The position numbers and the translations under genes were made by a program. A stretch of DNA of 23,014 nt from Fidelibacterota bacterium (GTDB taxonomy: Bacteria; Marinisomatota; Marinisomatia; Marinisomatales; UBA8229), in NCBI GenBank assembly GCA_002686675.1, contig NYYF01000013.1, positions 22,160-45,173 of the forward strand, read 5' to 3'. Shown piece by piece: positions 1 to 8,663 of the stretch. Under the pieces are notes generated by a model. It saw only the letters and a list, made by a program, of their open reading frames with translations. It was not told the origin of the DNA and did not search any database. Position 1 is the stretch's first letter, and the number at the start of each line of letters is the position of its first letter.

Positions 1-2
1 CA

Positions 3-1721
3 TCTGACAGTTCCATCGCCTTTATTGCGACCAAAGACGGAACCCAGAATCTTCATCAGTTTGATTTAAAGAGAGACATCATCCGGCAACTCACCGATTT
101 TAAAAATCATAAGATTATTCATTCGCTCTTTTATGATTCCGTCAAGGAGCGGCTGATTTTTGACCATACGGATCATCATTTTCGTAATATTGGTTACCTG
201 TCTTTGAAAGATTCAACTTATGGTGATTTTTTAAACAATGCACTTTGGGATGAACGGGATATGACGGTATCAGCATCAGGTAAAATCGTTTATTCAGATG
301 ATAGAAGCGGGATTTTTAATCTATACCAGATCGATGAAGAAAGCGGCGGACAGGGATATATAACCAATGTGACTGGCGGTGCTTTTATGCCTGACGTTAA
401 TGCAAATGGAGAAATTTTATATTCGCTGTATGAGAATGGTGGATATAAAATAGCTTTTTTGGATTCCGTCAATTGGATTAGTGAAGAGAATGTTGGATAT
501 TCATCTACCTATTTTCTGAGGAATAAAAATATTCAGCCACCTTTATTGAAGCAGGATACTTCCATTGCATCAACTTATGAGGATAATTTTCCGTCTATGT
601 TTATTCTTCCGAAAATTATGGCAGATTACGGGACGGTAAAGCCGGGATTTTACTTTTATTCCAGCGAGATTCTTGAACGGCTTACATTATTTGGGGCAGC
701 ATCCATGAATCAGCTCAAGGATTTGGATGTGTTTTTTCTTTTTGAGTTTAAGAGGTTTTTCCCGACACTATTTATAGAGACTTATTATTTAACCAGAAAC
801 ATCAATGAAAAAAATCAATATTCAGTTATTCCTGTTGATGATAACCTAAAATTTCGTCTCGTCCAGTTTCGGGGTGGTTTAAGGTTTCCTGTGAGAGGTT
901 ATATTAATTTGGAATTGTATTCAATATGGCAGAGATATAGAGCCTCAATAAAAGAAACGGTAGAACAAACAAATACAAACCCTAGAATTGAGGCTGGAGT
1001 TGCATATGATTATTACAGAGGGTGGACATCAGGTTTTCGATTGAATACAATAGCAAAAAAGCCAAGATCGGATGGAATTATTAATCCATCGAATGGATTT
1101 GAATACAGTCTGGATATGGCTTATGAGGATAATGACTTTATTGATGGGTTAAACCTATCTGAAGCAGGAACCTTGACTGAAGATTTCAATTCTCATGATT
1201 TGGTACGTGTTACAATGGATGGTAAAATACATTGGGAAATTCCCCAGACCAACCGCTGGACAATTTCTGCTGAAACGAACCTTGGGTGGTTATCAAATAC
1301 AGAAGCTGATTCTTTCTTTAATTTTTTTGGGGGTGGACTAGTGGGAATTCAAGGGTATCCCTTCTACAGCATCGAAGGCAATCGTATGGCACTCGGCAAA
1401 TTAGCACTACGGGCTCCAATTTTTCGTGAAAAACATTATCCGTTAGGATGGTTTATTCTACAGAACAGTGTTGTTGGATTAATAATACAAGCAGGAGATG
1501 CCTGGAACCCGGGAGAGGGAAACTTTTTTTATCAATTTAAATTAAAACGGTCAATTGGATTTCAATGGAGGTTTCAAGGGTTTTCTTTTTATAACTTCCC
1601 TACTGCAATTGGATTGGAAATCCATCGAGGGCTTGATAAATTTGAAAAAATGGTAGGGACAGAAGGATTTCGTTATGGGAATAAAAATCGGTGGTACTTT
1701 ACTCTACTGTTCGGATTTTAA
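3..1721 (+). CDS. PD40 beta-propeller / Omp85-like outer-membrane barrel protein (5' partial)
   Basis: The reading frame is open from the first complete codon of the window, so the gene starts upstream; the TTG at 204 is only an internal Leu codon. At least 572 residues are present. The N-terminal ~220 residues resemble TolB/PD40 propeller blades (for example DDRSGIFNLYQID, followed by a TNVTGGAFMPDV-type blade and a GYKIAFLD strand). The rest looks like an outer-membrane barrel: alternating aromatic/polar strands, a bacterial surface antigen (D15/Omp85) signature GIQGYPFYSIEGNRMALGK near the C-terminus, and a terminal Phe as expected for BAM substrates. Known families of this shape are periplasmic propellers fused to a 16-strand barrel. 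The role is inferred as outer-membrane assembly or a surface channel; the substrate is unknown. The next gene starts 15 bases downstream, suggesting co-transcription. Confidence 0.75.
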   Translation, partial: SDSSIAFIATKDGTQNLHQFDLKRDIIRQLTDFKNHKIIHSLFYDSVKERLIFDHTDHHFRNIGYLSLKDSTYGDFLNNALWDERDMTVSASGKIVYSDDRSGIFNLYQIDEESGGQGYITNVTGGAFMPDVNANGEILYSLYENGGYKIAFLDSVNWISEENVGYSSTYFLRNKNIQPPLLKQDTSIASTYEDNFPSMFILPKIMADYGTVKPGFYFYSSEILERLTLFGAASMNQLKDLDVFFLFEFKRFFPTLFIETYYLTRNINEKNQYSVIPVDDNLKFRLVQFRGGLRFPVRGYINLELYSIWQRYRASIKETVEQTNTNPRIEAGVAYDYYRGWTSGFRLNTIAKKPRSDGIINPSNGFEYSLDMAYEDNDFIDGLNLSEAGTLTEDFNSHDLVRVTMDGKIHWEIPQTNRWTISAETNLGWLSNTEADSFFNFFGGGLVGIQGYPFYSIEGNRMALGKLALRAPIFREKHYPLGWFILQNSVVGLIIQAGDAWNPGEGNFFYQFKLKRSIGFQWRFQGFSFYNFPTAIGLEIHRGLDKFEKMVGTEGFRYGNKNRWYFTLLFGF

Positions 1722-1736
1722 AAGAAGGATAAAGAC

Positions 1737-3194
1737 ATGAAATGTTTTTCATTCATTTTATTTTTCACAACAACATTGTTTGGAAATGAGATTTTGTCTA
1801 ATTATGATAATAGGTTTATCGCAAAGTTTAGTTATTTAAATTTGATTTATGGTAATAATATATTTGACAAAGAAAAGATTAATAACACTAAGGATGAACT
1901 AAAAACTATAGCAATATTAAATTTTCAATCAAAAGGAGTATCTGAAGAAGAAGCTGCTACATTAACACATCGTTTTTCTACTGAAGTATTTCGTACTAAT
2001 GCTGTGAGGTTAGTTGAAAGAGAATTAATGGTTGAGATTCTAAAAGAACAGGGATTTCAACAATCGGGTTGTGTGTCAAATGAATGTGTTGTTGAGATAG
2101 GTGCCCTGCTTGGTGTGCAACAAATGATTAGTGGTTCTATTGGAAGAGTTGGTGATACTTATACAATTGATATAGAATTAATTTCTGTCCAAACTGGTGA
2201 AATTATAAATTCACATAATTTAAAGTATAAAGGTCAAATTGATGGCTTAATTATAGAAATTGAAATTCTTGTATGGGAGTTTTTTAATTTAAAAACACCT
2301 GAAAAACTTATAAAGGAAAGAAATAAACAATCAAAAATATCTAAAGAGATTGATACAATAATTATTAAAGATAGAGTTGAATTTCAATCTTTTAATGGTA
2401 AACCCCTACTTCGTTCTTTGGTATTGCCTGGATGGGGGCAGATGTATAATAAATCTCCTAGGTGGAAGACTGCACTTTTTGCCGGCATCGAGGTAGTGGG
2501 AATTGTTGGGATAGTGCAATTAAATAAAAAAGCTGAAAATTTGCGCATAGAATTTGAGTCTTTTGCCGATGAACATTGGGACTTTACCAGATGGGTCAGT
2601 AACACTCCATTAACAAAGTCGCAATGGCTTAATAATTTGAATATTCCGGATATTTGGAACTATAATGAAGGTGACACAACCATGTATGATGTGATCATTG
2701 ATGGAACACATCAGCTGGATATTTTATATAATGGACAAATTAAATCTTCAGATTGTTTTAATGATGATAACACAGATAATAATTGTATTGAGCTTGATCA
2801 AATGCAAGTAATCAGAGACCTTCATTTTTATGAAAACATTGGGAAATACGATCAGTTCGTGGGAGGATGGGATGACTTGGTTGATGCTACAAATGATAGT
2901 TCAATCTGGTGGATAAAAGAAAAACATACTGAAGATGGTACTGAAATCCTCCTCATGACAAAAAACAAGGAAAAATATTTGGATATGCGCTATAAAAGCA
3001 ATACATACCTTAAAATGGCAACCTACGCTGTTAGCGCAGTTATGTTTAATCATGTCATAAGTGCTCTGGAAGCCGTATGGACGTCTCATTCAGATGCTAG
3101 AAAGAAGAAAATATATGAGACCTCAATTGGATTGTTTTATAATAAAAACACTCAATATGGTATTGGTGGATTATCTCTTGGAATCAGTTGGTAG
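1737..3194 (+). CDS. Secreted CsgG/FlgO-like domain protein with C-terminal DUF5683-like region
   Basis: A 485-residue protein with a hydrophobic signal peptide (residues 1-17, MKCFSFILFFTTTLFGN). Residues ~55-185 match the FlgO/CsgG-like pattern seen in many FCB-type proteins: TIAILNFQSKGVSEEEA, a VERELMVEILKEQGFQQSGC motif, a second Cys (SNECVVEIG), then GSIGRVGDTYTIDIELI. From residue ~222 the LRSLVLPGWGQMYNKSPRWK motif followed by a hydrophobic helix is the start of a DUF5683-like domain, and a second hydrophobic stretch lies near residues 425-445. A GAAGGA-like ribosome site precedes the ATG. Function is unknown; the FlgO-like fold is linked to outer-membrane or periplasmic assembly. Its place between a barrel gene and bamD suggests an envelope role. 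The first ~650 bases look even more AT-rich than neighbouring genes. Confidence 0.7.
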   Translation: MKCFSFILFFTTTLFGNEILSNYDNRFIAKFSYLNLIYGNNIFDKEKINNTKDELKTIAILNFQSKGVSEEEAATLTHRFSTEVFRTNAVRLVERELMVEILKEQGFQQSGCVSNECVVEIGALLGVQQMISGSIGRVGDTYTIDIELISVQTGEIINSHNLKYKGQIDGLIIEIEILVWEFFNLKTPEKLIKERNKQSKISKEIDTIIIKDRVEFQSFNGKPLLRSLVLPGWGQMYNKSPRWKTALFAGIEVVGIVGIVQLNKKAENLRIEFESFADEHWDFTRWVSNTPLTKSQWLNNLNIPDIWNYNEGDTTMYDVIIDGTHQLDILYNGQIKSSDCFNDDNTDNNCIELDQMQVIRDLHFYENIGKYDQFVGGWDDLVDATNDSSIWWIKEKHTEDGTEILLMTKNKEKYLDMRYKSNTYLKMATYAVSAVMFNHVISALEAVWTSHSDARKKKIYETSIGLFYNKNTQYGIGGLSLGISW

Positions 3195-3197
3195 ACA

Positions 3198-3977
3198 ATG
3201 GTACGATTTCGCCTGATTAAATTATTCTGTCACGTATTTACACTATTTGTTTTGGCCTGGATTATTGGCTGTGCCGGGAGCAGTCCTAAAGATGATCGGG
3301 ATTTTGAGTCCCAGTTCAAAAAGGCAAAAACTCTTCTAGAAAAAAAGAAGTATATTCGTGCACAGGAAGAGTTTCATTTGCTGGTATTAAAAGCCTCTCA
3401 CACAGATATTGGTGATGATGCTCTGTTCTACCTGGGTGAATCTTATTTTTTGAATAAGGAATATCCGTTAGCAATTTCGCAGTATGATCGTCTCATCCGT
3501 AAGTTTGAATTTAGTCTCTATGTTGAACAAGCCCGATGGCGGATTTGTGAGAGTTATGTTTCAGAATCACCGGATTATTATCATGATCAGAAAAATACAA
3601 ATAAGGCATTAGAGAAAATACAGGAATTCCTGGATGATTATCCCAGTACCAAATACAGGGATGAAGCTCAAAACACAATTCTTGGCCTCAGAGCGAAACT
3701 CGGAATGAAAATGTATGAAGTTGGTGTGCTATACATAAAACTCAGGGCATTTGATTCGGCCCTTATAGCATTTGATAATATGTTGGATAATTATTATGAT
3801 ACCCCTTATGCAGAATTAGCTCATGTTGGGATTATTCGATGCCATAGCGAAATGCTAGAGGTGGAAAAAGCTCAGGAATACCTTGAATTGAAAAAGGATA
3901 TTTTGAATGTTGAACTTCAAACAGAAGCAGAACGATATATAGCCAAAGCACATAAACGGATTGAGAAAGCAAAGTAA
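3198..3977 (+). CDS. bamD: Outer membrane assembly lipoprotein BamD (TPR)
   Basis: A 259-residue lipoprotein. Residues 1-24 form a signal peptide ending in a lipobox (IIGC, Cys25), so the mature protein is lipidated. The body is helical TPR: repeats run from FKKAKTLLEKKKYIRAQEEF through LFYLGESYFLNKEYPLAISQ and the DYPSTKY segment to FDSALIAFDNMLDNYYDTPY, the spacing and motifs of BamD/YfiO (E. coli protein 245 residues). In the BAM complex BamD recruits unfolded barrel proteins to BamA in the inner leaflet of the outer membrane. The start lies 3 bases after the previous stop; the ribosome site is weak, so translational coupling is likely. The stop TAA shares its last A with the nadD ATG. A generic TPR lipoprotein is the only real alternative. 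Confidence 0.85.
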   Translation: MVRFRLIKLFCHVFTLFVLAWIIGCAGSSPKDDRDFESQFKKAKTLLEKKKYIRAQEEFHLLVLKASHTDIGDDALFYLGESYFLNKEYPLAISQYDRLIRKFEFSLYVEQARWRICESYVSESPDYYHDQKNTNKALEKIQEFLDDYPSTKYRDEAQNTILGLRAKLGMKMYEVGVLYIKLRAFDSALIAFDNMLDNYYDTPYAELAHVGIIRCHSEMLEVEKAQEYLELKKDILNVELQTEAERYIAKAHKRIEKAK

Positions 3978-4561
3978 TGAAGACTTGTCTTTTCGGCGGG
4001 ACATTTGATCCTCCCCATATCGGGCATTTGTTAATTGCTCAGACCATTTGTGAAGCGGAAAAATTCAAAAAAGTAATATTTATCCCCTCCTTGAAACCTC
4101 CTCACAAAAGAAAAAATGGAATGAGTCCTGTTGATTTGAGAGTTAAAATGTTGGAATCTGCTACCGAAAGTAATCCTCATTTTGAGATATCAGATATCGA
4201 AATAAAAAGAGGAGGAACATCTTACACCATTGATACGGTTCTAACCTACAAAAGGGAAGATAAGAGTGATCGTGATGAATTATATTTTCTAATGGGAAGC
4301 GATTCTTTGATAGAATTTCATACTTGGAAAGAACCTGAGCGGATTGTAAAGGAATGTCACGTGATAGTAGCATTACGTCCAGGCTTCCAGCCCAGCTCTG
4401 TCCCCAATTGGATTCTCCAGAATGTTCAATTCGCAAATATCCCACAATTTGAGGTTTCCTCAACAACAATTCGAAAAAGATGGAAGAATAATAAGACCAT
4501 TCGATACATGGTGACCCAGCCCGTTTGGGAATTCATTAACGCTCACAATCTTTACCTTTGA
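3977..4561 (+). CDS. nadD: Nicotinate-nucleotide adenylyltransferase NadD
   Basis: A 194-residue cytoplasmic enzyme that adenylates nicotinate mononucleotide with ATP to deamido-NAD in NAD synthesis. The nucleotidyltransferase signature FGGTFDPPHIGH lies at residues 6-17 with the HIGH motif at 14-17. Further family marks are IPSLKPPHK (substrate loop), a YTIDTVL segment, FLMGSDSLIEFHTWKEP, and the C-terminal SSTTIRKR ATP-binding motif. Length fits the family (about 190-215). Its ATG overlaps the bamD stop by one base, and the downstream transporter start overlaps its stop, so it sits inside an operon. It is distinct from the CoaD paralogue at 13261. Confidence 0.95.
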   Translation: MKTCLFGGTFDPPHIGHLLIAQTICEAEKFKKVIFIPSLKPPHKRKNGMSPVDLRVKMLESATESNPHFEISDIEIKRGGTSYTIDTVLTYKREDKSDRDELYFLMGSDSLIEFHTWKEPERIVKECHVIVALRPGFQPSSVPNWILQNVQFANIPQFEVSSTTIRKRWKNNKTIRYMVTQPVWEFINAHNLYL

Positions 4562-5490
4562 TTTACGAACTATTAACGAGTTCTGTATTTTTATTGATTG
4601 GAATTGTGCTCCTCTATTATGGAGCTGATTGGATTATAAAAAGTGGAGTACATATCGCTTCACAATTTCAAATCCCACATTTTGTAATCGGATTAACATT
4701 GGTTGCTTTTGGTACATCGTTACCCGAACTGGTAGTGAGTCTTAAAGCTGCCTTAGATGGATATTCGGGGATTGCTATTGGAAATATTGTAGGATCAAAT
4801 ATCGCTAATGTCGGGTTAGTTTTGGGTATCAGTTCTACCATTTTTCCGATTTTCATCCAGTTTAAGCTCATAAAAAGAGAAATCGGAATTTATTTTATAG
4901 TCTGCTGTATCTTAGTTTTTTTCATGCTTGATTATCGGATAAATCAGTGGGAAGGATTGGTACTCTTTCTTGGAATTATTGTGTACACTTTTTGGTGTAT
5001 AAAATCGCCGGTGGAAGAGCCTAAAGAGGTCAGTGATCAATTGCATTCAACTTTTGGAACATGGATTCTCCTTGTCCTGGGGATTATTGTATTATATCTT
5101 GGATCAAAATCTTTTGTGAAAGGTGCTATTGACATAGCTCATATTTTTAAGGTTGATGAGATTGTAATCGGCATGTCAATTGTTGCATTTGGGACTTCGT
5201 TGCCGGAACTTGCAACATCTGTGGTAGCAGCATTTCGTCGGGAGAGCGCTATTTCAATGGGCAATATTATCGGATCGAACTTATTTAATATTTTATCGGT
5301 TTTAGGTCTGGTTTCAATTATTAAACCAATAGACATTTCCTCAGGAATCCTAACATTTGAAATTCCTGTTATGATATTATTCGGATTGGTATTGATTCCA
5401 CTCAGCTTTATGAGACAGCCCGTTTCCAGGACTAGTTCAGTTTTATTATTTATCGGATATATTATTTTTCTATTCAATCTCAATTGGTAA
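4558..5490 (+). CDS. Sodium/calcium exchanger (CaCA/YrbG) family membrane transporter
   Basis: A 310-residue integral inner-membrane protein with about ten hydrophobic helices. It shows the internal duplication typical of the CaCA family: alpha-1 repeat VAFGTSLPELVVS followed by GNIVGSNIANVGLVLG, and alpha-2 repeat VAFGTSLPELATS followed by GNIIGSNLFNILSVLG. The two GTSLPEL motifs carry the ion-coordinating Glu residues. Bacterial members exchange Na+ or H+ for Ca2+; the exact ion cannot be read from sequence. The start is a TTG at 4558 that overlaps the nadD stop by 4 bases; no ATG lies near the first helix, so TTG is the best choice. Confidence 0.9.
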   Translation: MIYELLTSSVFLLIGIVLLYYGADWIIKSGVHIASQFQIPHFVIGLTLVAFGTSLPELVVSLKAALDGYSGIAIGNIVGSNIANVGLVLGISSTIFPIFIQFKLIKREIGIYFIVCCILVFFMLDYRINQWEGLVLFLGIIVYTFWCIKSPVEEPKEVSDQLHSTFGTWILLVLGIIVLYLGSKSFVKGAIDIAHIFKVDEIVIGMSIVAFGTSLPELATSVVAAFRRESAISMGNIIGSNLFNILSVLGLVSIIKPIDISSGILTFEIPVMILFGLVLIPLSFMRQPVSRTSSVLLFIGYIIFLFNLNW

Positions 5491-5519
5491 TCTTGAAAAA
5501 AGTCAGGTAGGTTTTTACA

Positions 5520-6173
5520 GTGATAGCATTTAATGGTGTTTCTTATTTTTTTTCAAAGGAAATTGGTGTAAAAGATGTCAATTTTGAAATTAGCCAGGAT
5601 GAATTTGCTTTTTTAATTGGTCCAACCGGATCAGGGAAAACGACTATTATGCGTCTCATTTATATGGATCTAATGCCTAACGAGGGGTTTGTCACCATTG
5701 GTGGAATAAGTTCGAACAAAATAAAAAAACGAAAGATACCAATGGTGCGCCGAAAAATAGGGATGGTCTTTCAGGATTACCATCTTTTATCTGACCGAAA
5801 TATTTTTGAAAATGTTGCTCTTCCTTTGCATATGGTAGGAATAAGAAGAGATGAGGTGCGAGAAAAGGTCATGAATATGTTGAATGAATTAGATCTTGAG
5901 GAGAAAGAAAAAAAGAAACCATTTGAATTATCTGGAGGAGAACAGCAGAGAGTTTGTATTGCCCGTGCGTTAGTAAAAGAACCGGAAGTCATTCTTGCCG
6001 ATGAACCAACTGGAAATTTAGATCCCGTCGCTGCTCATGATTTGATAAAATTATTGGAAAATGTTAATAATGAAGGAACAGCTGTGTTTATGGTTTCTCA
6101 TAACTACAATTTAATTAAGAACAGAGGTCATAGAATTCTGGAAATCCAGATGGGGGAAATTCAGAACCAATGA
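5520..6173 (+). CDS. ftsE: Cell division ABC transporter ATP-binding protein FtsE
   Basis: A 217-residue ABC ATPase. Walker A is GPTGSGKTT (residues 34-42), the Q-loop is GMVFQDYHLL, the signature is LSGGEQQR (~139-146), Walker B is VILADEPTG with the D-loop GNLD, and the H-loop is MVSHN. Size and the membrane partner encoded next make it FtsE rather than LolD. FtsEX is a mechanotransmitter that activates periplasmic murein hydrolases at the septum. The start is GTG at 5520, preceded by AGGTAGG at suitable spacing. The stop overlaps ftsX in an ATGA. Confidence 0.93.
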   Translation: MIAFNGVSYFFSKEIGVKDVNFEISQDEFAFLIGPTGSGKTTIMRLIYMDLMPNEGFVTIGGISSNKIKKRKIPMVRRKIGMVFQDYHLLSDRNIFENVALPLHMVGIRRDEVREKVMNMLNELDLEEKEKKKPFELSGGEQQRVCIARALVKEPEVILADEPTGNLDPVAAHDLIKLLENVNNEGTAVFMVSHNYNLIKNRGHRILEIQMGEIQNQ

Positions 6174-7036
6174 TCGATAAAATTTCATTTCTATTAATTG
6201 AAGGTTTTAGGAATTTATGGCGGCATAAATTAACTGCTTCTACATCCATTTTTTCGGTTTTTCTGACGTTATTTCTAATTGGAATACTCATTATAGTGGG
6301 TCAGAACTCTCACTATCCTATTGAATATTTTCGATCTAAGTATAAAATTGAGGTTTTTTTCAATAACGATACTTCAGATGCACAAGAAAAAATTATTATT
6401 GAGAAAATTCGTGAACTTCCTGAAGTCCGTTCGGTAACACCAATTACAAAAAAGGATGCTGTGAGAATTTTTAAAGATCAGTTTGGAGAAGATGTGGTAA
6501 AAATGCTTGGATATAATCCTCTTCCTGGCAGTGCGGTTGTGAACATTAATAAAGATGGTTTTGAGCAGGTAAACCTTGAGCCCCTTATAGAAGAGATTCA
6601 ATCACTAAATGGTGTGGATATTGTTCGATACCAGGGGAGATTAATCAGCCGTTTAGAAAGATTTTATCAAATGATGATCAACCTATTAAAAATATCTACC
6701 GGGATAATTCTCCTGGTTAGTGTCGTGGTTATTTCAAATACAATCAAATTGACCATTTATACATGCCGGGAACTGATCAAAACATTGCAATTACTTGGTG
6801 CGACAAAAATGTTTATAAAAGTTCCCTTTATTCTGGAGGGAATATTTCAAAGTATCATTGGAGCTTCTTTGGCATTTTTTACTATCTTTGGGCTTATGAA
6901 AGTGGGTAATTACTATCTTCCTCAATCAGTTACATTGAGGATTCAATTGGACCTTTATTTTGGAATTGGATTACTCATTATTTCTGTCATCATTGGTTTT
7001 ATAGGTAGTTATCGTGCAGTCTCGAAATTTTTATAA
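6170..7036 (+). CDS. ftsX: Cell division protein FtsX
   Basis: A 288-residue membrane protein with the four-helix FtsX layout: helix 1 at ~22-42, then a periplasmic domain (~45-160) containing the family pattern KIEVFFNNDTSD, KIRELPEVRSVTPITKKDA and NPLPGSAVVNI, then three helices in the last ~120 residues including the TCRELIKTLQLLGATKMFIK cytoplasmic loop that contacts the ATPase. It partners FtsE, encoded immediately upstream with a 4-base overlap. No periplasmic amidase or EnvC-like activator gene follows here; the next gene is hrcA after 51 bases. Confidence 0.92.
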   Translation: MIDKISFLLIEGFRNLWRHKLTASTSIFSVFLTLFLIGILIIVGQNSHYPIEYFRSKYKIEVFFNNDTSDAQEKIIIEKIRELPEVRSVTPITKKDAVRIFKDQFGEDVVKMLGYNPLPGSAVVNINKDGFEQVNLEPLIEEIQSLNGVDIVRYQGRLISRLERFYQMMINLLKISTGIILLVSVVVISNTIKLTIYTCRELIKTLQLLGATKMFIKVPFILEGIFQSIIGASLAFFTIFGLMKVGNYYLPQSVTLRIQLDLYFGIGLLIISVIIGFIGSYRAVSKFL

Positions 7037-7051
7037 ATATTTATTCACCAC

Positions 7052-7079
7052 TTGACTAAAAAAAATAATAAGGTCTAAT
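7052..7079 (+). promoter_or_regulatory. Possible sigma70-type promoter for the hrcA operon
   Basis: TTGACT at 7052-7057 and TCTAAT at 7074-7079 are separated by 16 bases in the 51-base ftsX-hrcA gap, the only sizeable gap between nadD and hrcA. The predicted transcript start would fall almost at the ATG (7088), implying a very short leader. No CIRCE inverted repeat (TTAGCACTC / GAGTGCTAA) is visible here. Weak, pattern-only evidence. Confidence 0.3.
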
Positions 7080-7087
7080 TTAATATC

Positions 7088-8119
7088 ATGAAAGAACAAG
7101 ATTCAAAAGGGCTAAGTGAAAGGGAACACCTTGTTCTCATGACAACAATTGAAGATTATATTGAAGTAAATCACCCCGTTGGTTCCAATTTCCTAAAAAA
7201 ACGTCATTTATTTTCTTTCAGTCCAGCAACAATCCGGAACACTTTAGCATGTCTAGAATCAAAAGGAATGCTTACTCATACGCATACCTCTTCTGGGCGA
7301 ATACCAACAGATGAAGGTTACAGATATTATGTTGATAAATTGTCAGACAGCGAAAAAATGGAAGGTAAATTGGATGAGGATACTTTTAAGAACCTTATTC
7401 AGATGACCTCAAATATTGATGATTTGATGCAGGCAACTGCAATTTTGTTATCTAAAGTAAGCCGATTGTTTGGTTTCGTTATGATTTCTGAGGTGAATAA
7501 AAGTATTTTAACAGATATTGAACTTATTTCTCTTTCTTCTGACCGTGTTATGGTGGTTCTTGCCATGAAGACAGGATTAATTCGTTCAATTGTACTTGAA
7601 CTGAAAATGGTTGTTAATCAGAATGAATTAGATAGTATCACTGCAATTTTGAAAGAATGTTTACTTGGTCTTTCGTTAGATGAAATTCAGAAGACAATCC
7701 ATTTTCGTGTGTGTGGATCAGATGTATTTGATCATGAAATTATTCAGGTGTTGATTAATGAACCAGCCTCACATTTCAGTCTCGCAAGTAATACATTGAT
7801 TTATACCTCATCCTTCAGTGAACTTTTAAATTATCCTGAATTTCAGGAAGTCACGATACTCCAGAAGACGATTAAAGCTCTAGAGAAAAGGAACATTAAA
7901 CAGTTTATTAAATCTAATGTGGGTTCGAAAAAAAAATATACATTTATTGGACACGAGACAAATAACGATCTCATGGATCACTTTTCAATTTTGACTTCCC
8001 GATTTAGTAGTGATTTAGTGACAGGTCAATTAGCTGTTTTAGGTCCTACTCGTTTACGGTATCAATTTGTGAAACGTATACTTGAAGATTTTTCGAAGGT
8101 GTTACCGAATGTCTGTTAA
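7088..8119 (+). CDS. hrcA: Heat-inducible transcription repressor HrcA
   Basis: A 343-residue protein, the usual HrcA length. The N-terminal winged helix (~residues 1-80) shows the family signature: GSNFLKKRHLFSFSPATIRN, a LESKGMLTHTHTSSGRIPT wing and DEGYRYYVD. The C-terminal half carries the GAF-like/insertion region ending in GHETNNDLMDHFSILTSRFS and GQLAVLGPTRLRY, also typical. HrcA represses chaperone operons by binding CIRCE and is tuned by GroEL availability. It leads an hrcA-grpE-dnaJ operon; grpE starts inside its last codons. Confidence 0.95.
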   Translation: MKEQDSKGLSEREHLVLMTTIEDYIEVNHPVGSNFLKKRHLFSFSPATIRNTLACLESKGMLTHTHTSSGRIPTDEGYRYYVDKLSDSEKMEGKLDEDTFKNLIQMTSNIDDLMQATAILLSKVSRLFGFVMISEVNKSILTDIELISLSSDRVMVVLAMKTGLIRSIVLELKMVVNQNELDSITAILKECLLGLSLDEIQKTIHFRVCGSDVFDHEIIQVLINEPASHFSLASNTLIYTSSFSELLNYPEFQEVTILQKTIKALEKRNIKQFIKSNVGSKKKYTFIGHETNNDLMDHFSILTSRFSSDLVTGQLAVLGPTRLRYQFVKRILEDFSKVLPNVC

Positions 8120-8663
8120 AAAACAGGAAACAGTTGATTCGTCTGGAAAGAAGATCGAACAAAAGAAAAAAAAGACTTCCCCCCCAAAGGGTTCTAAAGA
8201 AAAACAAAAAATCAAGGATTTAAACCAACAGTTGGTTCAAAATGAGGATCGACATCTTCGTCTTATTGCAGAATTTGATAATTACCGACGCCGAAAAAAG
8301 AAAGAGATAACCCAAATGCTGCAGTATGAAGGAAAGGCAATATTTGAAGATTTATTACCCATCATTGATGATTTGGATCGATTAGCTGAGGCATTCAATA
8401 ATCATAAGAAATCTGATGATAGATCGTCTATTAAGGAAGGAGTTCGATTAATTCAAGCAAAAATGGGAAAGTTTTTAGAAGATTGGAAGATAGAGCCCTA
8501 TGGTACACCAGGTGAAATATTGGATTTAGATGTTCATGATGCGATTATGACTCAGAAAGAAAAGGGGAAGAAGGAAGATGAAATCTTGCAAGTTTTTCAA
8601 AAGGGTTATACTTACAAAGATAAGGTAGTCCGCCATGCAAAAGTGATTGTCAACAAAAAATGA
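8109..8663 (+). CDS. grpE: Nucleotide exchange factor GrpE
   Basis: A 184-residue co-chaperone that releases ADP from DnaK. I chose ATG 8109 over an in-frame TTG at 8082 because AAGGTG sits at proper distance before 8109 and the first residues ([15 protein letters not shown]) give the usual charged, low-complexity GrpE tail. Family motifs: a helical stalk with [15 protein letters not shown], then [13 protein letters not shown], and the beta-wing segments near DLDVHDAIM and [19 protein letters not shown]. It overlaps hrcA by 11 bases and dnaJ by 4 (ATGA), so translation is coupled. No dnaK lies in the window. Confidence 0.95.
   Translation: MSVKKQETVDSSGKKIEQKKKKTSPPKGSKEKQKIKDLNQQLVQNEDRHLRLIAEFDNYRRRKKKEITQMLQYEGKAIFEDLLPIIDDLDRLAEAFNNHKKSDDRSSIKEGVRLIQAKMGKFLEDWKIEPYGTPGEILDLDVHDAIMTQKEKGKKEDEILQVFQKGYTYKDKVVRHAKVIVNKK

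Noticed and set aside
204..206. TTG as start of the first gene
   Set aside because: The frame is open and propeller-like all the way back to the window start, so this is an internal Leu codon of a gene truncated by the window.
8082..8108. TTG start for grpE
   Set aside because: ATG 8109 has a ribosome site at good spacing and gives a normal GrpE N-terminus.
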